Shown: positions 52,773 to 61,311 of the stretch, piece after piece
How positions within the stretch are numbered: position 1 is the first letter of the stretch
Layout of the letters: every line of letters starts with the position of its first letter
From: Propionibacteriaceae bacterium
Lineage (GTDB): Bacteria > Actinomycetota > Actinomycetes > Propionibacteriales > Propionibacteriaceae
DNA length: 64,000 nucleotides
Assembly (NCBI GenBank): GCA_031267645.1
Contig: JAIRYW010000061.1
Coordinates: 1 to 64,000, forward strand
Direction: 5' to 3'
Made by a program: the position numbers and the translations under genes
Notes under the pieces: generated by a model
The model's database searches: none
What the model was told of the DNA's origin: nothing
The model's input: only the letters and a program-made list of their open reading frames with translations

Positions 52773-53479
52773 TCGGGCGGATCGGTCGAATCGGATTCGG
52801 CCGGCACGGTCTTGACCTGGCCGCCTTCGGACAGCAGGCCGGCTAGAGCCTCCTCCATGTCCAAGGTCACCAAGTAGACCAAGTCGTCGCCGGCCCGCAA
52901 GGACTCGATCTGGTCGGGCGGAGTGGGCTGGCCCTGGCGCACCACCGCCACCAGGACGGCCCCGCTGGGATGGGGCAGGACGTTCAGCCCCTGGTCGGCC
53001 CAGGGACTGGTGGCCGGCAGGCGGACCTCGACCAGGGCGGTGGCGCTGCGGTCGAAGCTGACCAGCCGGGCCAGATGGCCGATGGCGACGGCGTGGTCGA
53101 CCACGGCCCCGATCAGACGGGGGGTGGAGACGGCCACGTCCACCCCCCATGACTCGGTGAAGAGCCACTCGTTGCTGGGGTGGTTGACCCGGGCCACCAC
53201 CCGCGGGACGCCGAACTCGGTCTTGGCCAAGAGGGAGTGGACCAGATTGGCTTTGTCGTCCCCGGTGGCGGCGATGGCGACGTCGCATTCGCTCAGATGG
53301 GCCTCGCTGAGGGACTGCAACTCGCAGGCGTCCGCCATCATCCATTCGGCCTGGGGCACCGTCTCGGGCACGATGACGTCCGGGCTGCGGTCGATCAGGA
53401 GCACCTGGTGGCCGTGGCTGATCAACTCACGGGCGATCGAGCGGCCGGCCTTGCCGGCTCCGGCGATGGCGATGCGCAT
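52733..53479 (-). CDS. ceoC: potassium uptake RCK protein CeoC (TrkA family)
   Basis: Cytosolic NAD-binding regulator of Trk-type potassium uptake, 248 residues. An N-terminal RCK/Rossmann fold with GAGKAG near residues 7-12 and an Asp ending the second strand (VLLIDR) is followed by a TrkA-C domain (about 135-215). A polar tail of about 25 residues follows. ATG at 53479 with CAGGAG upstream. Second gene after ceoB. The membrane subunit is not in the window. Confidence 0.92.
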   Translation of the reverse strand: MRIAIAGAGKAGRSIARELISHGHQVLLIDRSPDVIVPETVPQAEWMMADACELQSLSEAHLSECDVAIAATGDDKANLVHSLLAKTEFGVPRVVARVNHPSNEWLFTESWGVDVAVSTPRLIGAVVDHAVAIGHLARLVSFDRSATALVEVRLPATSPWADQGLNVLPHPSGAVLVAVVRQGQPTPPDQIESLRAGDDLVYLVTLDMEEALAGLLSEGGQVKTVPAESDSTDPPDQVGSGSWSASIR

Positions 53480-53593
53480 CTGGGCTCCTGTCTTAGCGGG
53501 GCCGCCCGGCGCGGGCCGGGGCGGTCGAGGCGGATCGATCGGATCTGGGACTGGCGCCGAGGCCGGTCGGGACGGACATGGGCCGGCCTGCGA

Positions 53594-54259
53594 TCAAGTT
53601 CGGGGGGCCGGAGGCAGGGAGAGAGCCTCCTCGATCTCGGAGGCCTGGTCGGCCGCCACCATGGCGTAGACGATGTCGCCGTCCTGCAACACCATCTCGG
53701 GGCGGCTCACGACGCCTTGGCCGAAGCGGCCCAAGGCTGGGAATTTGGCCGGCAGACGGCGTTCCAGCTCAGCCAGGCTGCAACCGATCCAAGCCGGGTG
53801 ATAACTCAGTTCGAGCAGACGGACGCCGCCGGAGGGGTCGCGCCAGAGCGACTCGCCGCCGACCGGGATGAGACGGCGCAGGACCTGGTCGGCGGTCCAG
53901 CGCACCGTCGCCACGGTCGGGATGCCGAGGCGCTCGTAGACCTCGGCCCGACGGGGGTCGTAGATGCGGGCCACCACGGTGGGGACGTGGTACTGCTCCC
54001 GGGCGATCCGGGCGGTCAAGATGTTGGTGTTGTCACCGTCGGCCACCGCCGCCAGGCCGTCGGCCCGCTCCACCCCGGCTCGGATCAAGACGTCCCGATC
54101 GAAGCCGACGCCGGCCACGGTGCGGCCTTTGAAATCCGGTCCCAAGCGACGGAAAGCGTCGGCCGACAGGTCGATGGCGGCCACCGAGTGGCCCCGGTGC
54201 TCCAACGATCGAGCCAAGATGGCTCCGACTCGGCCGCAGCCCATGATGACGTAGTGCAC
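53594..54259 (-). CDS. ceoB: potassium uptake RCK protein CeoB (TrkA family)
   Basis: 221 residues: Rossmann RCK domain with GCGRVG near 7-12 and AIDLSADAF, then TrkA-C (about 140-213). Together with CeoC it forms the paired RCK system known from mycobacteria (Rv2691, Rv2692). GTG at 54259 preceded by GGAGGA. The 114-nt gap to ceoC has no clear terminator, so the two are probably one operon. Confidence 0.92.
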   Translation of the reverse strand: MHYVIMGCGRVGAILARSLEHRGHSVAAIDLSADAFRRLGPDFKGRTVAGVGFDRDVLIRAGVERADGLAAVADGDNTNILTARIAREQYHVPTVVARIYDPRRAEVYERLGIPTVATVRWTADQVLRRLIPVGGESLWRDPSGGVRLLELSYHPAWIGCSLAELERRLPAKFPALGRFGQGVVSRPEMVLQDGDIVYAMVAADQASEIEEALSLPPAPRT

Positions 54260-54394
54260 GACGATCCTCCCTCCGCAGACCGGTCCGCCCGCCGCCCTCG
54301 CTCAGCCTACCTGGCCGGCGGGGCCCACTCCGGGCGCCTAGACGCGGAGCGGTCCGGTGATTGCGCCGCCTGGACCGGTGTGCAAGACTGACGG
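54260..54394 (+). promoter_or_regulatory. divergent region ceoB / cobalamin riboswitch
   Basis: 135 nt carrying the leftward ceoBC start signals and, on the plus strand, a possible riboswitch promoter: TTGCGC (54361-54366), 17-nt spacer, AAGACT (54384-54389). The match is weak. Confidence 0.35.
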
Positions 54395-54530
54395 CACAAA
54401 ATAATCACCTGTCAGGTTGGGAAAGCCGGTCGAAACCCGGCGCTGACCCGCAACGGTAGATCAGGCGACTGATGAGTCCGAACGCCAAACCGACAGGGGA
54501 GCGAATCCATCCGTCGAGGTCTGCGGAAGG
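54395..54530 (+). ncRNA. cobalamin (adenosylcobalamin) riboswitch aptamer
   Basis: Conserved core of a B12 riboswitch: GGGAAAGCCGGTCGAAACC (P3/P4 region), GCTGACCCGCAACGGTA (the hallmark CCCGCAAC-x-GTA segment) and GAGTCCGAACGCC. The closing P2-like stem forms from CCTGTC-a-GGTT (54408-54418) and AACC-GACAGG (54488-54497). A GAAGGC-like element lies near 54526. The family senses adenosylcobalamin and usually switches the downstream gene off. It is followed by a terminator and then about 490 nt without a recognisable gene before the ABC transporter at 55067. Confidence 0.88.
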
Positions 54531-54542
54531 CTCCTTCTGGGG

Positions 54543-54577
54543 AACGCCTTCGAGATCGCTCTCGAGAGGCGTTTTCT
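54543..54577 (+). terminator. intrinsic terminator of the riboswitch
   Basis: AACGCCT-TCGAGA pairs with TCTCGA-GAGGCGTT (54543-54573; one bulged base, 4-nt loop), followed directly by a short T-run. It is the only hairpin with a T-run noted in this region, fitting a transcriptional off-switch. Confidence 0.85.
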
Positions 54578-54683
54578 ATGTCCGCTCAGCATTGGGAGGT
54601 CCGCCGGTCTCCGTCCAAGGGCCGGTCGGGCCCAGCCCCGGGTGGATTCCCGGCTTCGACCGTTTGACAGTCTTTCGCGTGGC

Positions 54684-54709
54684 ATTGGTCCGTTCAGGTT
54701 CGGACCAAT
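54684..54709. repeat. inverted repeat / hairpin in non-coding region
   Basis: ATTGGTCCG (54684-54692), an 8-nt loop and CGGACCAAT (54701-54709): a perfect 9-bp stem that lies 10 nt before a second, larger hairpin. No T-run follows on either strand. Confidence 0.7.
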
Positions 54710-54718
54710 GAGGACCGA

Positions 54719-54786
54719 AGCGGAGGCCGTGGTCGCCGACACAGCCAATTTTGCTCTCCAGGCTGACGGCGACCACGGCCTCCGCT
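54719..54786. repeat. 20-bp perfect inverted repeat / long hairpin
   Basis: The 19-nt arm GCGGAGGCCGTGGTCGCCG (54720-54738) plus one flanking A/T pair matches its complement at 54767-54786. Inside the 28-nt loop a further CAGCC/GGCTG pair extends the stem. No T-run, no coding sequence. Either a structured RNA or a remnant of a small palindromic element. Confidence 0.75.
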
Positions 54787-54916
54787 GCGTGCCGGACAGG
54801 GTAACACCGATCCCAGCCGACGGGGCTGGCGAGGGCCCGGAGAAGGCTGTCTCAAAGAGCGGCGTCTCAGGCCAGCTTGACGTGGGGGGATGGTCTTACC
54901 TAGGCTGCGAATTGCC

Positions 54917-54996
54917 TTGTCGGATCGAGTTCAGCAGTCAATAGAGACCGATCGACAGCAACTGTTAAGTTGCTCTCTGAGATGCCACCTGGTGGC
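54917..54996 (+). promoter_or_regulatory. putative promoter and leader hairpins of the ABC transporter
   Basis: TTGTCG (54917-54922), 17-nt spacer, AATAGA (54940-54945) form a possible promoter. The leader then has AGCAACT-gtta-AGTTGCT (54957-54974) and GCCACC-t-GGTGGC (54984-54996). The rest of the stretch to 55066 shows nothing recognisable. Confidence 0.4.
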
Positions 54997-55066
54997 GCGT
55001 CGGTTGCGTTGACCGCAGGGACTGAGAAGGATCGCCGACGGGGCCTTGAGCGTCCGAGGGGCCACC

Positions 55067-56059
55067 ATGACGGTTGAGGTCAGCGACCTGCACAAGTCTT
55101 ACGGTCGTGTGCGAGCCGCCCGGGGCATCAGCTTCAATGTCTCGGCCGGCGCTTTCTTCGCCTTCCTGGGCGTCAACGGGGCCGGTAAGTCGACCACCAT
55201 CAAGTGCTTGACCACTCTTTTGAAGCCGGATTCCGGGCGTTTGGTGGTGGCCGGCCATGAGGTCACCCGTCAAGACGAGGCGGTCCGCCAAAACATCGGC
55301 GTCGTCTTCCAGTCCCCTTTGCTCGACCTCAGATTGACGGTTCGGGAGAATCTGGACCTCCGCGCCGCCCTGCACCGGTTGAGCCGGCCGGATTGGGCTC
55401 GGCGCTTGGACGAATTGAGCGCCTTGCTCGATTTGGACGGTTTCATGGACCGGGCCTACGGCCGGCTGTCCGGTGGACAGCAGCGGCGCGCCGACATGGC
55501 CCGCGCCCTGTTGCATCGGCCCAAGGTCCTATTCCTGGACGAGCCCACCGCCTCCCTCGACCCCTACAGCCGGGAGCAGGTCTGGGAAGCCATCGACCAG
55601 GTCCGCCAGGGCCAGGAGACCACCATCTTCCTGACCACCCACTACATGGCCGAGACCGAACGGGCGGACCAGGTCTGCATCATCGACCAGGGCCAGATCG
55701 TGGCCCAGGGCACGCCGGCCGAATTGCGTCGACGCCACAGCAGTTCGCGCCTGAGCGTGCGCCTGTGGCGTCGTGGCGTGGCCCGTCAACGCCTGGCCAG
55801 CGTCGGTCGGCAGCTGCCCACCAGTTTCAAACCGGCCGAACCGCTCTGGCTGCCGGTCGACTCCTTCCGCGAGGCTCGTCGCCTGCTCGATCTGCTGGAC
55901 GAGGAGGTGGTCGACTTCGAGTTGCAGCACGGTTCGATGGACGACGTCTTCCTCAATCTGACCGGTCACTCGGACGGACCGATCGGCTCCGGAACCGAGT
56001 CGCTCCTGGCCCGTCGGCGAGGCTGGAAGCCAGCTCCGGCTGTGGTCGAGGCCCATTGA
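55067..56059 (+). CDS. ABC transporter ATPase, DrrA-like (ABC-2 exporter)
   Basis: 330 residues. Nucleotide-binding domain with Walker A GVNGAGKSTTIK, Q-loop VVFQSPLLD, signature LSGGQQRRADMARAL, Walker B VLFLDEPTASLDP and the switch His in LTTHYMAETERAD. A C-terminal 90-residue extension (DUF4162-like) is typical of the daunorubicin-resistance (DrrA) subfamily. ATG at 55067 with GAGGGG upstream. Its stop overlaps the permease start by one nt. The substrate is unknown; the cobalamin riboswitch about 500 nt upstream may or may not control it. Confidence 0.92.
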   Translation: MTVEVSDLHKSYGRVRAARGISFNVSAGAFFAFLGVNGAGKSTTIKCLTTLLKPDSGRLVVAGHEVTRQDEAVRQNIGVVFQSPLLDLRLTVRENLDLRAALHRLSRPDWARRLDELSALLDLDGFMDRAYGRLSGGQQRRADMARALLHRPKVLFLDEPTASLDPYSREQVWEAIDQVRQGQETTIFLTTHYMAETERADQVCIIDQGQIVAQGTPAELRRRHSSSRLSVRLWRRGVARQRLASVGRQLPTSFKPAEPLWLPVDSFREARRLLDLLDEEVVDFELQHGSMDDVFLNLTGHSDGPIGSGTESLLARRRGWKPAPAVVEAH

Positions 56060-56955
56060 TGGGACCGATCGCGGTCCTATTCCGCCGTCACCTCAGGGTT
56101 TTCCTGCGCGACCGCTTGATGGTCGTGATCTCGGTCATGACCCCGTTCGTGCTGTTCGTGCTCTTCCTGGTCTTCTTCCGCGACCTGATGACCGACCGGA
56201 TCTATGAGACCGCCGTCGGGCTGGATCGGGATCGGGCGGTCTATATGAGCGACGCTTGGCTCTTCGCCGGCGTGGTCAGCCTGGCCTGCTTCACCTCCAG
56301 CTTGGGCATGCTGGCCTCCTTCGTCGAGGACCGGGTCTCGCACCGCTTCAACGAATACCTGGTCTCGCCGGTCAGGCGCTGGCACCTGGCCGTCAGCTAC
56401 GTGCTGTCCTCCTTCACGGTCTGTGTGGCCGTGGCCTGGGTGGCCCTGGCCCTGGCCCCGCTGTGGACCTGGCTGTCCGACCAACCCATGATGAGCGGCC
56501 GCCAGTTCTTGGCCGCGCTGGGCGGCAGCGCCTTGGCCTGTTTGACCTTCTCCGCCTTCAACGTCTGCGTCGTGACCTGTCTGAGCAGCCAGGGCAGCTT
56601 CAGCGGTTACACCATCGGCCTCGGCGTGGCCTCCGGCTTCCTCTCCTTCTGCTACGTGCCGCCTCAATTCCTGACCGAGTCGGTCAACAATGTGGTCTCT
56701 TCCCTGCCCTTCGCCCACGCCGCCGTCTTGGTGCGGCAGCCGGTCATGGCGCCGGCCTTGGACCGTCTGGTCGAGGACCTGCCCGACCCTGGTCCGCGCG
56801 CTTCGGTCCGGCAGCTTCTGATGAACCACACCGCCATCCAGATCGAAGTGGACGGCCAGACGCTGGGGACGGGCACGATCGTCGCCATCCTGTTCGGCCT
56901 GGCCGTGGTCTTGATGGGACTGGCCTCTTACCGGATGAACCGCGTCATCCGCTGA
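56059..56955 (+). CDS. ABC-2 type transporter permease, DrrB-like
   Basis: 298 residues with six membrane helices, the ABC-2 layout: the first after a short cytoplasmic stretch (RDRLMVVISVMTPFVLFVLFLVFF), then helices near 80, 115, 160, 190 and a last one near 275-290. An elbow-like FNEYLVSPVRRWHLAVSYVL is typical of ABC-2 permeases. A hydrophilic loop of about 50 residues precedes the final helix. It overlaps the ATPase stop (TGATG), so the pair forms one exporter. The longer open frame beginning at 55393 is out of phase with the ATPase gene and is not used. Confidence 0.9.
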   Translation: MGPIAVLFRRHLRVFLRDRLMVVISVMTPFVLFVLFLVFFRDLMTDRIYETAVGLDRDRAVYMSDAWLFAGVVSLACFTSSLGMLASFVEDRVSHRFNEYLVSPVRRWHLAVSYVLSSFTVCVAVAWVALALAPLWTWLSDQPMMSGRQFLAALGGSALACLTFSAFNVCVVTCLSSQGSFSGYTIGLGVASGFLSFCYVPPQFLTESVNNVVSSLPFAHAAVLVRQPVMAPALDRLVEDLPDPGPRASVRQLLMNHTAIQIEVDGQTLGTGTIVAILFGLAVVLMGLASYRMNRVIR

Positions 56956-56976
56956 CCGGCGGCGTCGCGCGGTGGC

Positions 56977-59900
56977 TCAGAGCGGGCCGGCCGACCGGCC
57001 GGCCAGGGCTGGTCGGGGCCGGTCCTGGGCCGGCGGCGGGGCCGGGGCGGTCCGGGCCAGGTGGGCGGTGGCGATCATCAGTTTGATGCGGTTGAGCTGG
57101 TTGACCTCGCTGGCGCCGGGATCGTAGTCGATCGTGACCAGATTGGCGCCCGGATGCTGGCGCCGGATCTCGGAGAACATGCCCTTGCCCACGACGTGGT
57201 TGGGCAGACAGGCGAAGGGCTGGACACAGATGACGTTGGGCACGCCGTCATGGATCAGCTCCAAGATCTCAGCCGTCAAAAGCCAGCCCTCGCCGGCTTG
57301 GTTGCCCAAGCTGGTGACGGTCTGGGCTCGGCGGGCCATCTCGGCCATGTCGCCCGGAATGGTGAATTTGGGCCGCTGATGGCGGGCGTTGGCCCGGGCC
57401 AGGGCCCGACGGACCGGTCGGCGGTAAGTCTCCAAGAAGCGCCGCAGCAGGACTTTGAGGCGCCGCCAGCGCCCGTCGGTGCCGAGGTTGGCCCAGTTCC
57501 ACTCGATCTGGTAAAGCCCGTTGGTCATGAACTCCATCAGACCGGGCAGAGCCGCCTCGCAGCCCTCCTGCTCGATCACGTCAATGACGTGGTTGTTGGC
57601 GTCGGGCTGGAATTTGACCAGGATCTCGCCCACCACGCCGACCCGGGGCCGACGCGGCCGGCCGTCCAACGGCAAGCGGTCGAAGTCGTCCACCATGGCG
57701 TCGATCAGGCGCCGGTAAGTCAGACGGCGGCCGAAGCTGGGCGAACGTCCGTGCTCGAAGTACTCCCGGCCGATCTGGTCCCACTTGCGGTAGAGAGCGT
57801 TGGCCGCGCCGGACTCGGCCTCGTAGGGGCGGACCCTAAGGAGCAGGTCCTGCAGCAGGTCGCCGACGGTCAAGGCACGCATGGCCTGATGGATCAAAGG
57901 CAGGCTGAGACGGAAGCCGGGGTTGGACTCGATGGAGGAAGTCGAGATGGCGATGACCGGCACCTGAGGGTAGCCGGCGTCCTTCAAAGCCCGGCGCAGC
58001 AAGGCGGTGTAGTTGGTGGCGCGGCACATCCCGCCGGTCTGCGTGATCATGACCGAGGTCTGGTCGGGGTGGCAGTCGCCGCTGCGGAAGGCGTTGACCA
58101 GCTGCCCGATCACCATGATGGCCGGGTAGCAGGCGTCATTGTTGACGGTGGTCAGGCCGGCTTCGACGTCGGCCGCCGAGGCGTGCTCCAAGACCTTGAC
58201 CTTGTAGCCGCCGGCGTTCAGCACCGGTTCGATCAAGCGGAAGTGGATGGGCGCCATCTGGGGCGCGATGATGGTGTGGCTGCGCCGCATCTGGGGGGTG
58301 AAGAGGACTCGCTCCAAGACGTGGCGCCGTTGGGGCAAAGGCAACTCGACCAGGCGCTGTTGGCGTTCCTGGGCCGCCGCCGCCAAGGAGCGCAGCCGGA
58401 TCCGGGCCGCCCCCAAGGAGGACACCTCGTCGATCTTGAGCAAGGTGTAGACCCGGTTCTTGGCCTCCAGGATCTCCGCCACCTGCTCCGAGGTGATGGC
58501 GTCCAGGCCGCAGCCGAAGGAGTTGAGCTGGACCAGCTCCAACTCGGGCCGTTCGGTGACGCAGGCCGCCGCCTCGTACAGGCGGGAGTGGTAGGCCCAC
58601 TGGTCGCGCACCCGCAGCGGCCGTTCCAACTGGGCCAGGCCGAGCACCGAGTCCTCGGTCAGAACGGCCATGCCGAGGCCGTTGATCAGTTCCGGGACGC
58701 CGTGGTTGACCTCGGGGTCGACATGGTACGGCCGCCCGGCCAAGACGATGCCTCGGACCTGATGGCTGCGGCAGTACTCCAGGGCCCGCACCCCCTCGGC
58801 CTTGATGTCGGCCCGGACCTGGGCGTCCTCGGCGAAGCCGGCCGCCACCGCCGCCTCGGCCTCCTCCAAGCTGACCTCGAAGTCGGCCAAGACCTCGACC
58901 AGGCGGCGGGCCAGTTTGGGTCGGTCGTCCAGGTTGAAGTACGGGTTGATCAGGCGCACGCCCAGTTCGCGCAGCCGCTCCAGATTGTTCTGGATGACCT
59001 GGGGATAGCTGGCCACGACCGGGCAGTTGAAGTTACGGTCGGCCGCCGGCGTCAGATTCTGCTCGTAGTTGACCGAGGGGTAGAAGATGGTGCGCAGCCC
59101 CTTGTCGATCAGAGCCTCGATGTGGCCGTGGGCCAATTTGGCCGGGTAGCAGACGTTCTCCGAGGCGATCGACTCCATGCCCCGCTCGAACAGCTCATGG
59201 CTGGAGCGGGGCGAGATCACGACCCGGAATTTGAGCTGGGACAGGACCGTGAACCAGAAGGGGTAGTTCTCGTACATGTTGAGGGCCCGGGGCAGGCCGA
59301 TGTCGCCTCTGACGCCCTCCTTGGCGGTCAGACGGCGGTAGCCGAAGAGGCGCTTGTAGGTGTAGTCGAACAGGTTGGGCAGGTCCGACTTCCGCTGGTT
59401 GGCGTCGGCTCCCCGCTCGCAGCGGTTGCCGGAGACGTGGCGCTCGCCGTTGCCGAAGGTCGAAATGGTGCACTGGCAGTGGTTCTGGCACAGCTTGCAG
59501 GCGCTGAGCTGGGTGTCGACCGTGATCCGACGCAGCTGCGGCACCGACAGCAGGGCCCCGGGGCGGCCCGGTTGGAAACCGGCCCGGGCGGTCAGGGCGG
59601 CCCCGTAGGCCCCCATCAGGCCGGCGATGTCGGGTCGCACCACCTGACGGCCGGTCAGCAGTTCGAAGGCGCGCAGGACGGCGTCGTTCAGGAAGGCGCC
59701 GCCTTGGACCACCACGATGGGGCCGAGTTGGGCCGGGTCGCGCAGTTTGACCACCTTGTAGAGGGCGTTGCGGATGACGGCGTAGGACAGCCCGGCGGCG
59801 ATGTCGCCCACCGTCGCCCCCTCCTTCTGGGCCTGCTTGACCGAGGAGTTCATGAAGACGGTGCACCTCGAGCCCAAGTCGACCGGGGCCTCGGCCGCCA

Positions 59901-61311
59901 GGGCGGCGGCGGTGAACTGCTCGATGGACAGTCCGAGCGACTCGGCGAAGGTTTGGAGGAAGGAGCCGCAGCCGGAGGAACAGGCCTCGTTGACGGCGAT
60001 GGAGTCGATCACGGAGTCGTGCACGCGCAGGTATTTCATGTCCTGGCCGCCGATGTCGATGACGGAGCTGACCTTGGGGGCGATCTTGTCGGCCGCTCGG
60101 AAGTGGGCGATGGTCTCGACCTCGCCCTGGTCGACGTGCAGGGCGGCCTTGATCAGACCCTCGCCGTAACCGGTGACACAGGAGCGGGCGATGATGGCCG
60201 GGCCGGGCAAGGCCCGGCGGACGTCGCTGACGATGCCGATGGCGGCTTTGACCGGGTCGCCGCCGTTGCCGGCGTAGTGGCTCCACAGGATGCGCTCCTG
60301 GTCGTCGATCAAAACCGCCTTGATGGTGGTGGAGCCGGCGTCGACGCCCAGGAAGCAAGCCCCGCGGGCCTGGGCCAGGTCGGCCCGGGGAATGGTCTGG
60401 CCGCCGTGGCGGCGGTCGAACTCGTCTCGCTCGGCCTGGTCGGCGAAGAGTTTGGGCATCCGGCCGGAGGTCGGCACCAGGTGGCGGCGGGCCAACAGCC
60501 GGTCGGCCAACTGGTCCAACGGGATGGTCTCGCCGCTGGCCGCCAGAGCCGCCCCCAGGGCCACGTAGAGCTGGGCCCGGTCGGGGCAGACGAAGACTGA
60601 GGCCTGGTCTCGCAGAGCCCGCTCGAAAGCCACCCGCAGCTGGGGCAGGAAGAACAAGGGGCCGCCCAGGAAGACGACCTGGCCCCGGATGGGACGGCCC
60701 TGGGCTAGGCCGGAGATGGTCTGGGTGGCGACGGCGGCGAAGATGGAGGCGGCCAGATCCTCGTGCCGGGCCCCCTCGTTGATCAGGGGTTGGAGGTCGG
60801 TTTTGGCGAAGACGCCGCAACGCGAGGCGATCGGGTAGAGGTGGAGGTGTTCGCTGGCCAGGCGGTCCAGGCCGGCCGCGTCGGTGCGCAGCAGGGTCGC
60901 CATCTGGTCGATGAAGGCCCCGGTGCCGCCGGCGCAGGAGCCGTTCATACGCTGCTCCGGCAGCGGCTTCAGGTAGGTGATCTTGGCGTCCTCGCCGCCC
61001 AATTCGATCACCACGTCGGCCTCCGGGTGGTACCGCTGGACGGCCGTCGTGCCGGCGATGACCTCCTGCACGAACTCGACCTCGAGGGCACGGGCGATGC
61101 CGAGCCCGCCGGAGCCGGCGATGGTCGGGCGCACGGCCAAACCGGGGAAGCGTTTGGCCAGGTCGTGCACCAGGCGAGTCAACTCGGCCTGGACGTCGGC
61201 GTTGTGGCGGCGGTACTCCTGGCAGAGCACCGTGTCGCCGTCCAACAGGACCGCTTTGAGGGTGGTCGAGCCCACATCCAACCCGAGGGCCACGGCGGGT
61301 TCATCCACCAT
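56977..61311 (-). CDS. giant 2-hydroxyacyl-CoA dehydratase activase-family protein (two ASKHA domains, DUF2229, HgdB-like C-terminus)
   Basis: 1444 residues. Two BcrAD/BadFG-type ATPase domains: the first (1-290) has GLDVGSTTLKAVLLD, GGEDAKI, SCAGGTGAF and SRCGVFAKTD; the second (about 315-590) has GVDAGSTTIKAVLID, GGQDMKYL, EACSSGCGSF and SRCTVFMNSS. Both keep the Cys pair that binds a bridging [4Fe-4S] cluster in HgdC-type activators. A Cys cluster (CKLCQNHCQC...NRC, about 605-640) starts the DUF2229 part, and the C-terminal half is HgdB-like with ENVCYPA, NNDACYPA and GGMCRAT. Such proteins drive ATP-dependent low-potential electron transfer; the true substrate is unknown. GGAGGA precedes the ATG. 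Oxygen-sensitive chemistry is expected. Confidence 0.9.
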   Translation of the reverse strand: MVDEPAVALGLDVGSTTLKAVLLDGDTVLCQEYRRHNADVQAELTRLVHDLAKRFPGLAVRPTIAGSGGLGIARALEVEFVQEVIAGTTAVQRYHPEADVVIELGGEDAKITYLKPLPEQRMNGSCAGGTGAFIDQMATLLRTDAAGLDRLASEHLHLYPIASRCGVFAKTDLQPLINEGARHEDLAASIFAAVATQTISGLAQGRPIRGQVVFLGGPLFFLPQLRVAFERALRDQASVFVCPDRAQLYVALGAALAASGETIPLDQLADRLLARRHLVPTSGRMPKLFADQAERDEFDRRHGGQTIPRADLAQARGACFLGVDAGSTTIKAVLIDDQERILWSHYAGNGGDPVKAAIGIVSDVRRALPGPAIIARSCVTGYGEGLIKAALHVDQGEVETIAHFRAADKIAPKVSSVIDIGGQDMKYLRVHDSVIDSIAVNEACSSGCGSFLQTFAESLGLSIEQFTAAALAAEAPVDLGSRCTVFMNSSVKQAQKEGATVGDIAAGLSYAVIRNALYKVVKLRDPAQLGPIVVVQGGAFLNDAVLRAFELLTGRQVVRPDIAGLMGAYGAALTARAGFQPGRPGALLSVPQLRRITVDTQLSACKLCQNHCQCTISTFGNGERHVSGNRCERGADANQRKSDLPNLFDYTYKRLFGYRRLTAKEGVRGDIGLPRALNMYENYPFWFTVLSQLKFRVVISPRSSHELFERGMESIASENVCYPAKLAHGHIEALIDKGLRTIFYPSVNYEQNLTPAADRNFNCPVVASYPQVIQNNLERLRELGVRLINPYFNLDDRPKLARRLVEVLADFEVSLEEAEAAVAAGFAEDAQVRADIKAEGVRALEYCRSHQVRGIVLAGRPYHVDPEVNHGVPELINGLGMAVLTEDSVLGLAQLERPLRVRDQWAYHSRLYEAAACVTERPELELVQLNSFGCGLDAITSEQVAEILEAKNRVYTLLKIDEVSSLGAARIRLRSLAAAAQERQQRLVELPLPQRRHVLERVLFTPQMRRSHTIIAPQMAPIHFRLIEPVLNAGGYKVKVLEHASAADVEAGLTTVNNDACYPAIMVIGQLVNAFRSGDCHPDQTSVMITQTGGMCRATNYTALLRRALKDAGYPQVPVIAISTSSIESNPGFRLSLPLIHQAMRALTVGDLLQDLLLRVRPYEAESGAANALYRKWDQIGREYFEHGRSPSFGRRLTYRRLIDAMVDDFDRLPLDGRPRRPRVGVVGEILVKFQPDANNHVIDVIEQEGCEAALPGLMEFMTNGLYQIEWNWANLGTDGRWRRLKVLLRRFLETYRRPVRRALARANARHQRPKFTIPGDMAEMARRAQTVTSLGNQAGEGWLLTAEILELIHDGVPNVICVQPFACLPNHVVGKGMFSEIRRQHPGANLVTIDYDPGASEVNQLNRIKLMIATAHLARTAPAPPPAQDRPRPALAGRSAGPL

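Noticed and set aside
54719-54786. Intrinsic terminator for the long hairpin
   Set aside because: No T-run follows on either strand and a proper terminator already exists at 54543-54577.
54642-54944. 100-residue plus-strand open frame in the riboswitch-exporter gap
   Set aside because: It runs across both inverted repeats, has no ribosome binding site and no recognisable family; I treat the stretch as non-coding. A very small riboswitch-controlled peptide is not excluded.
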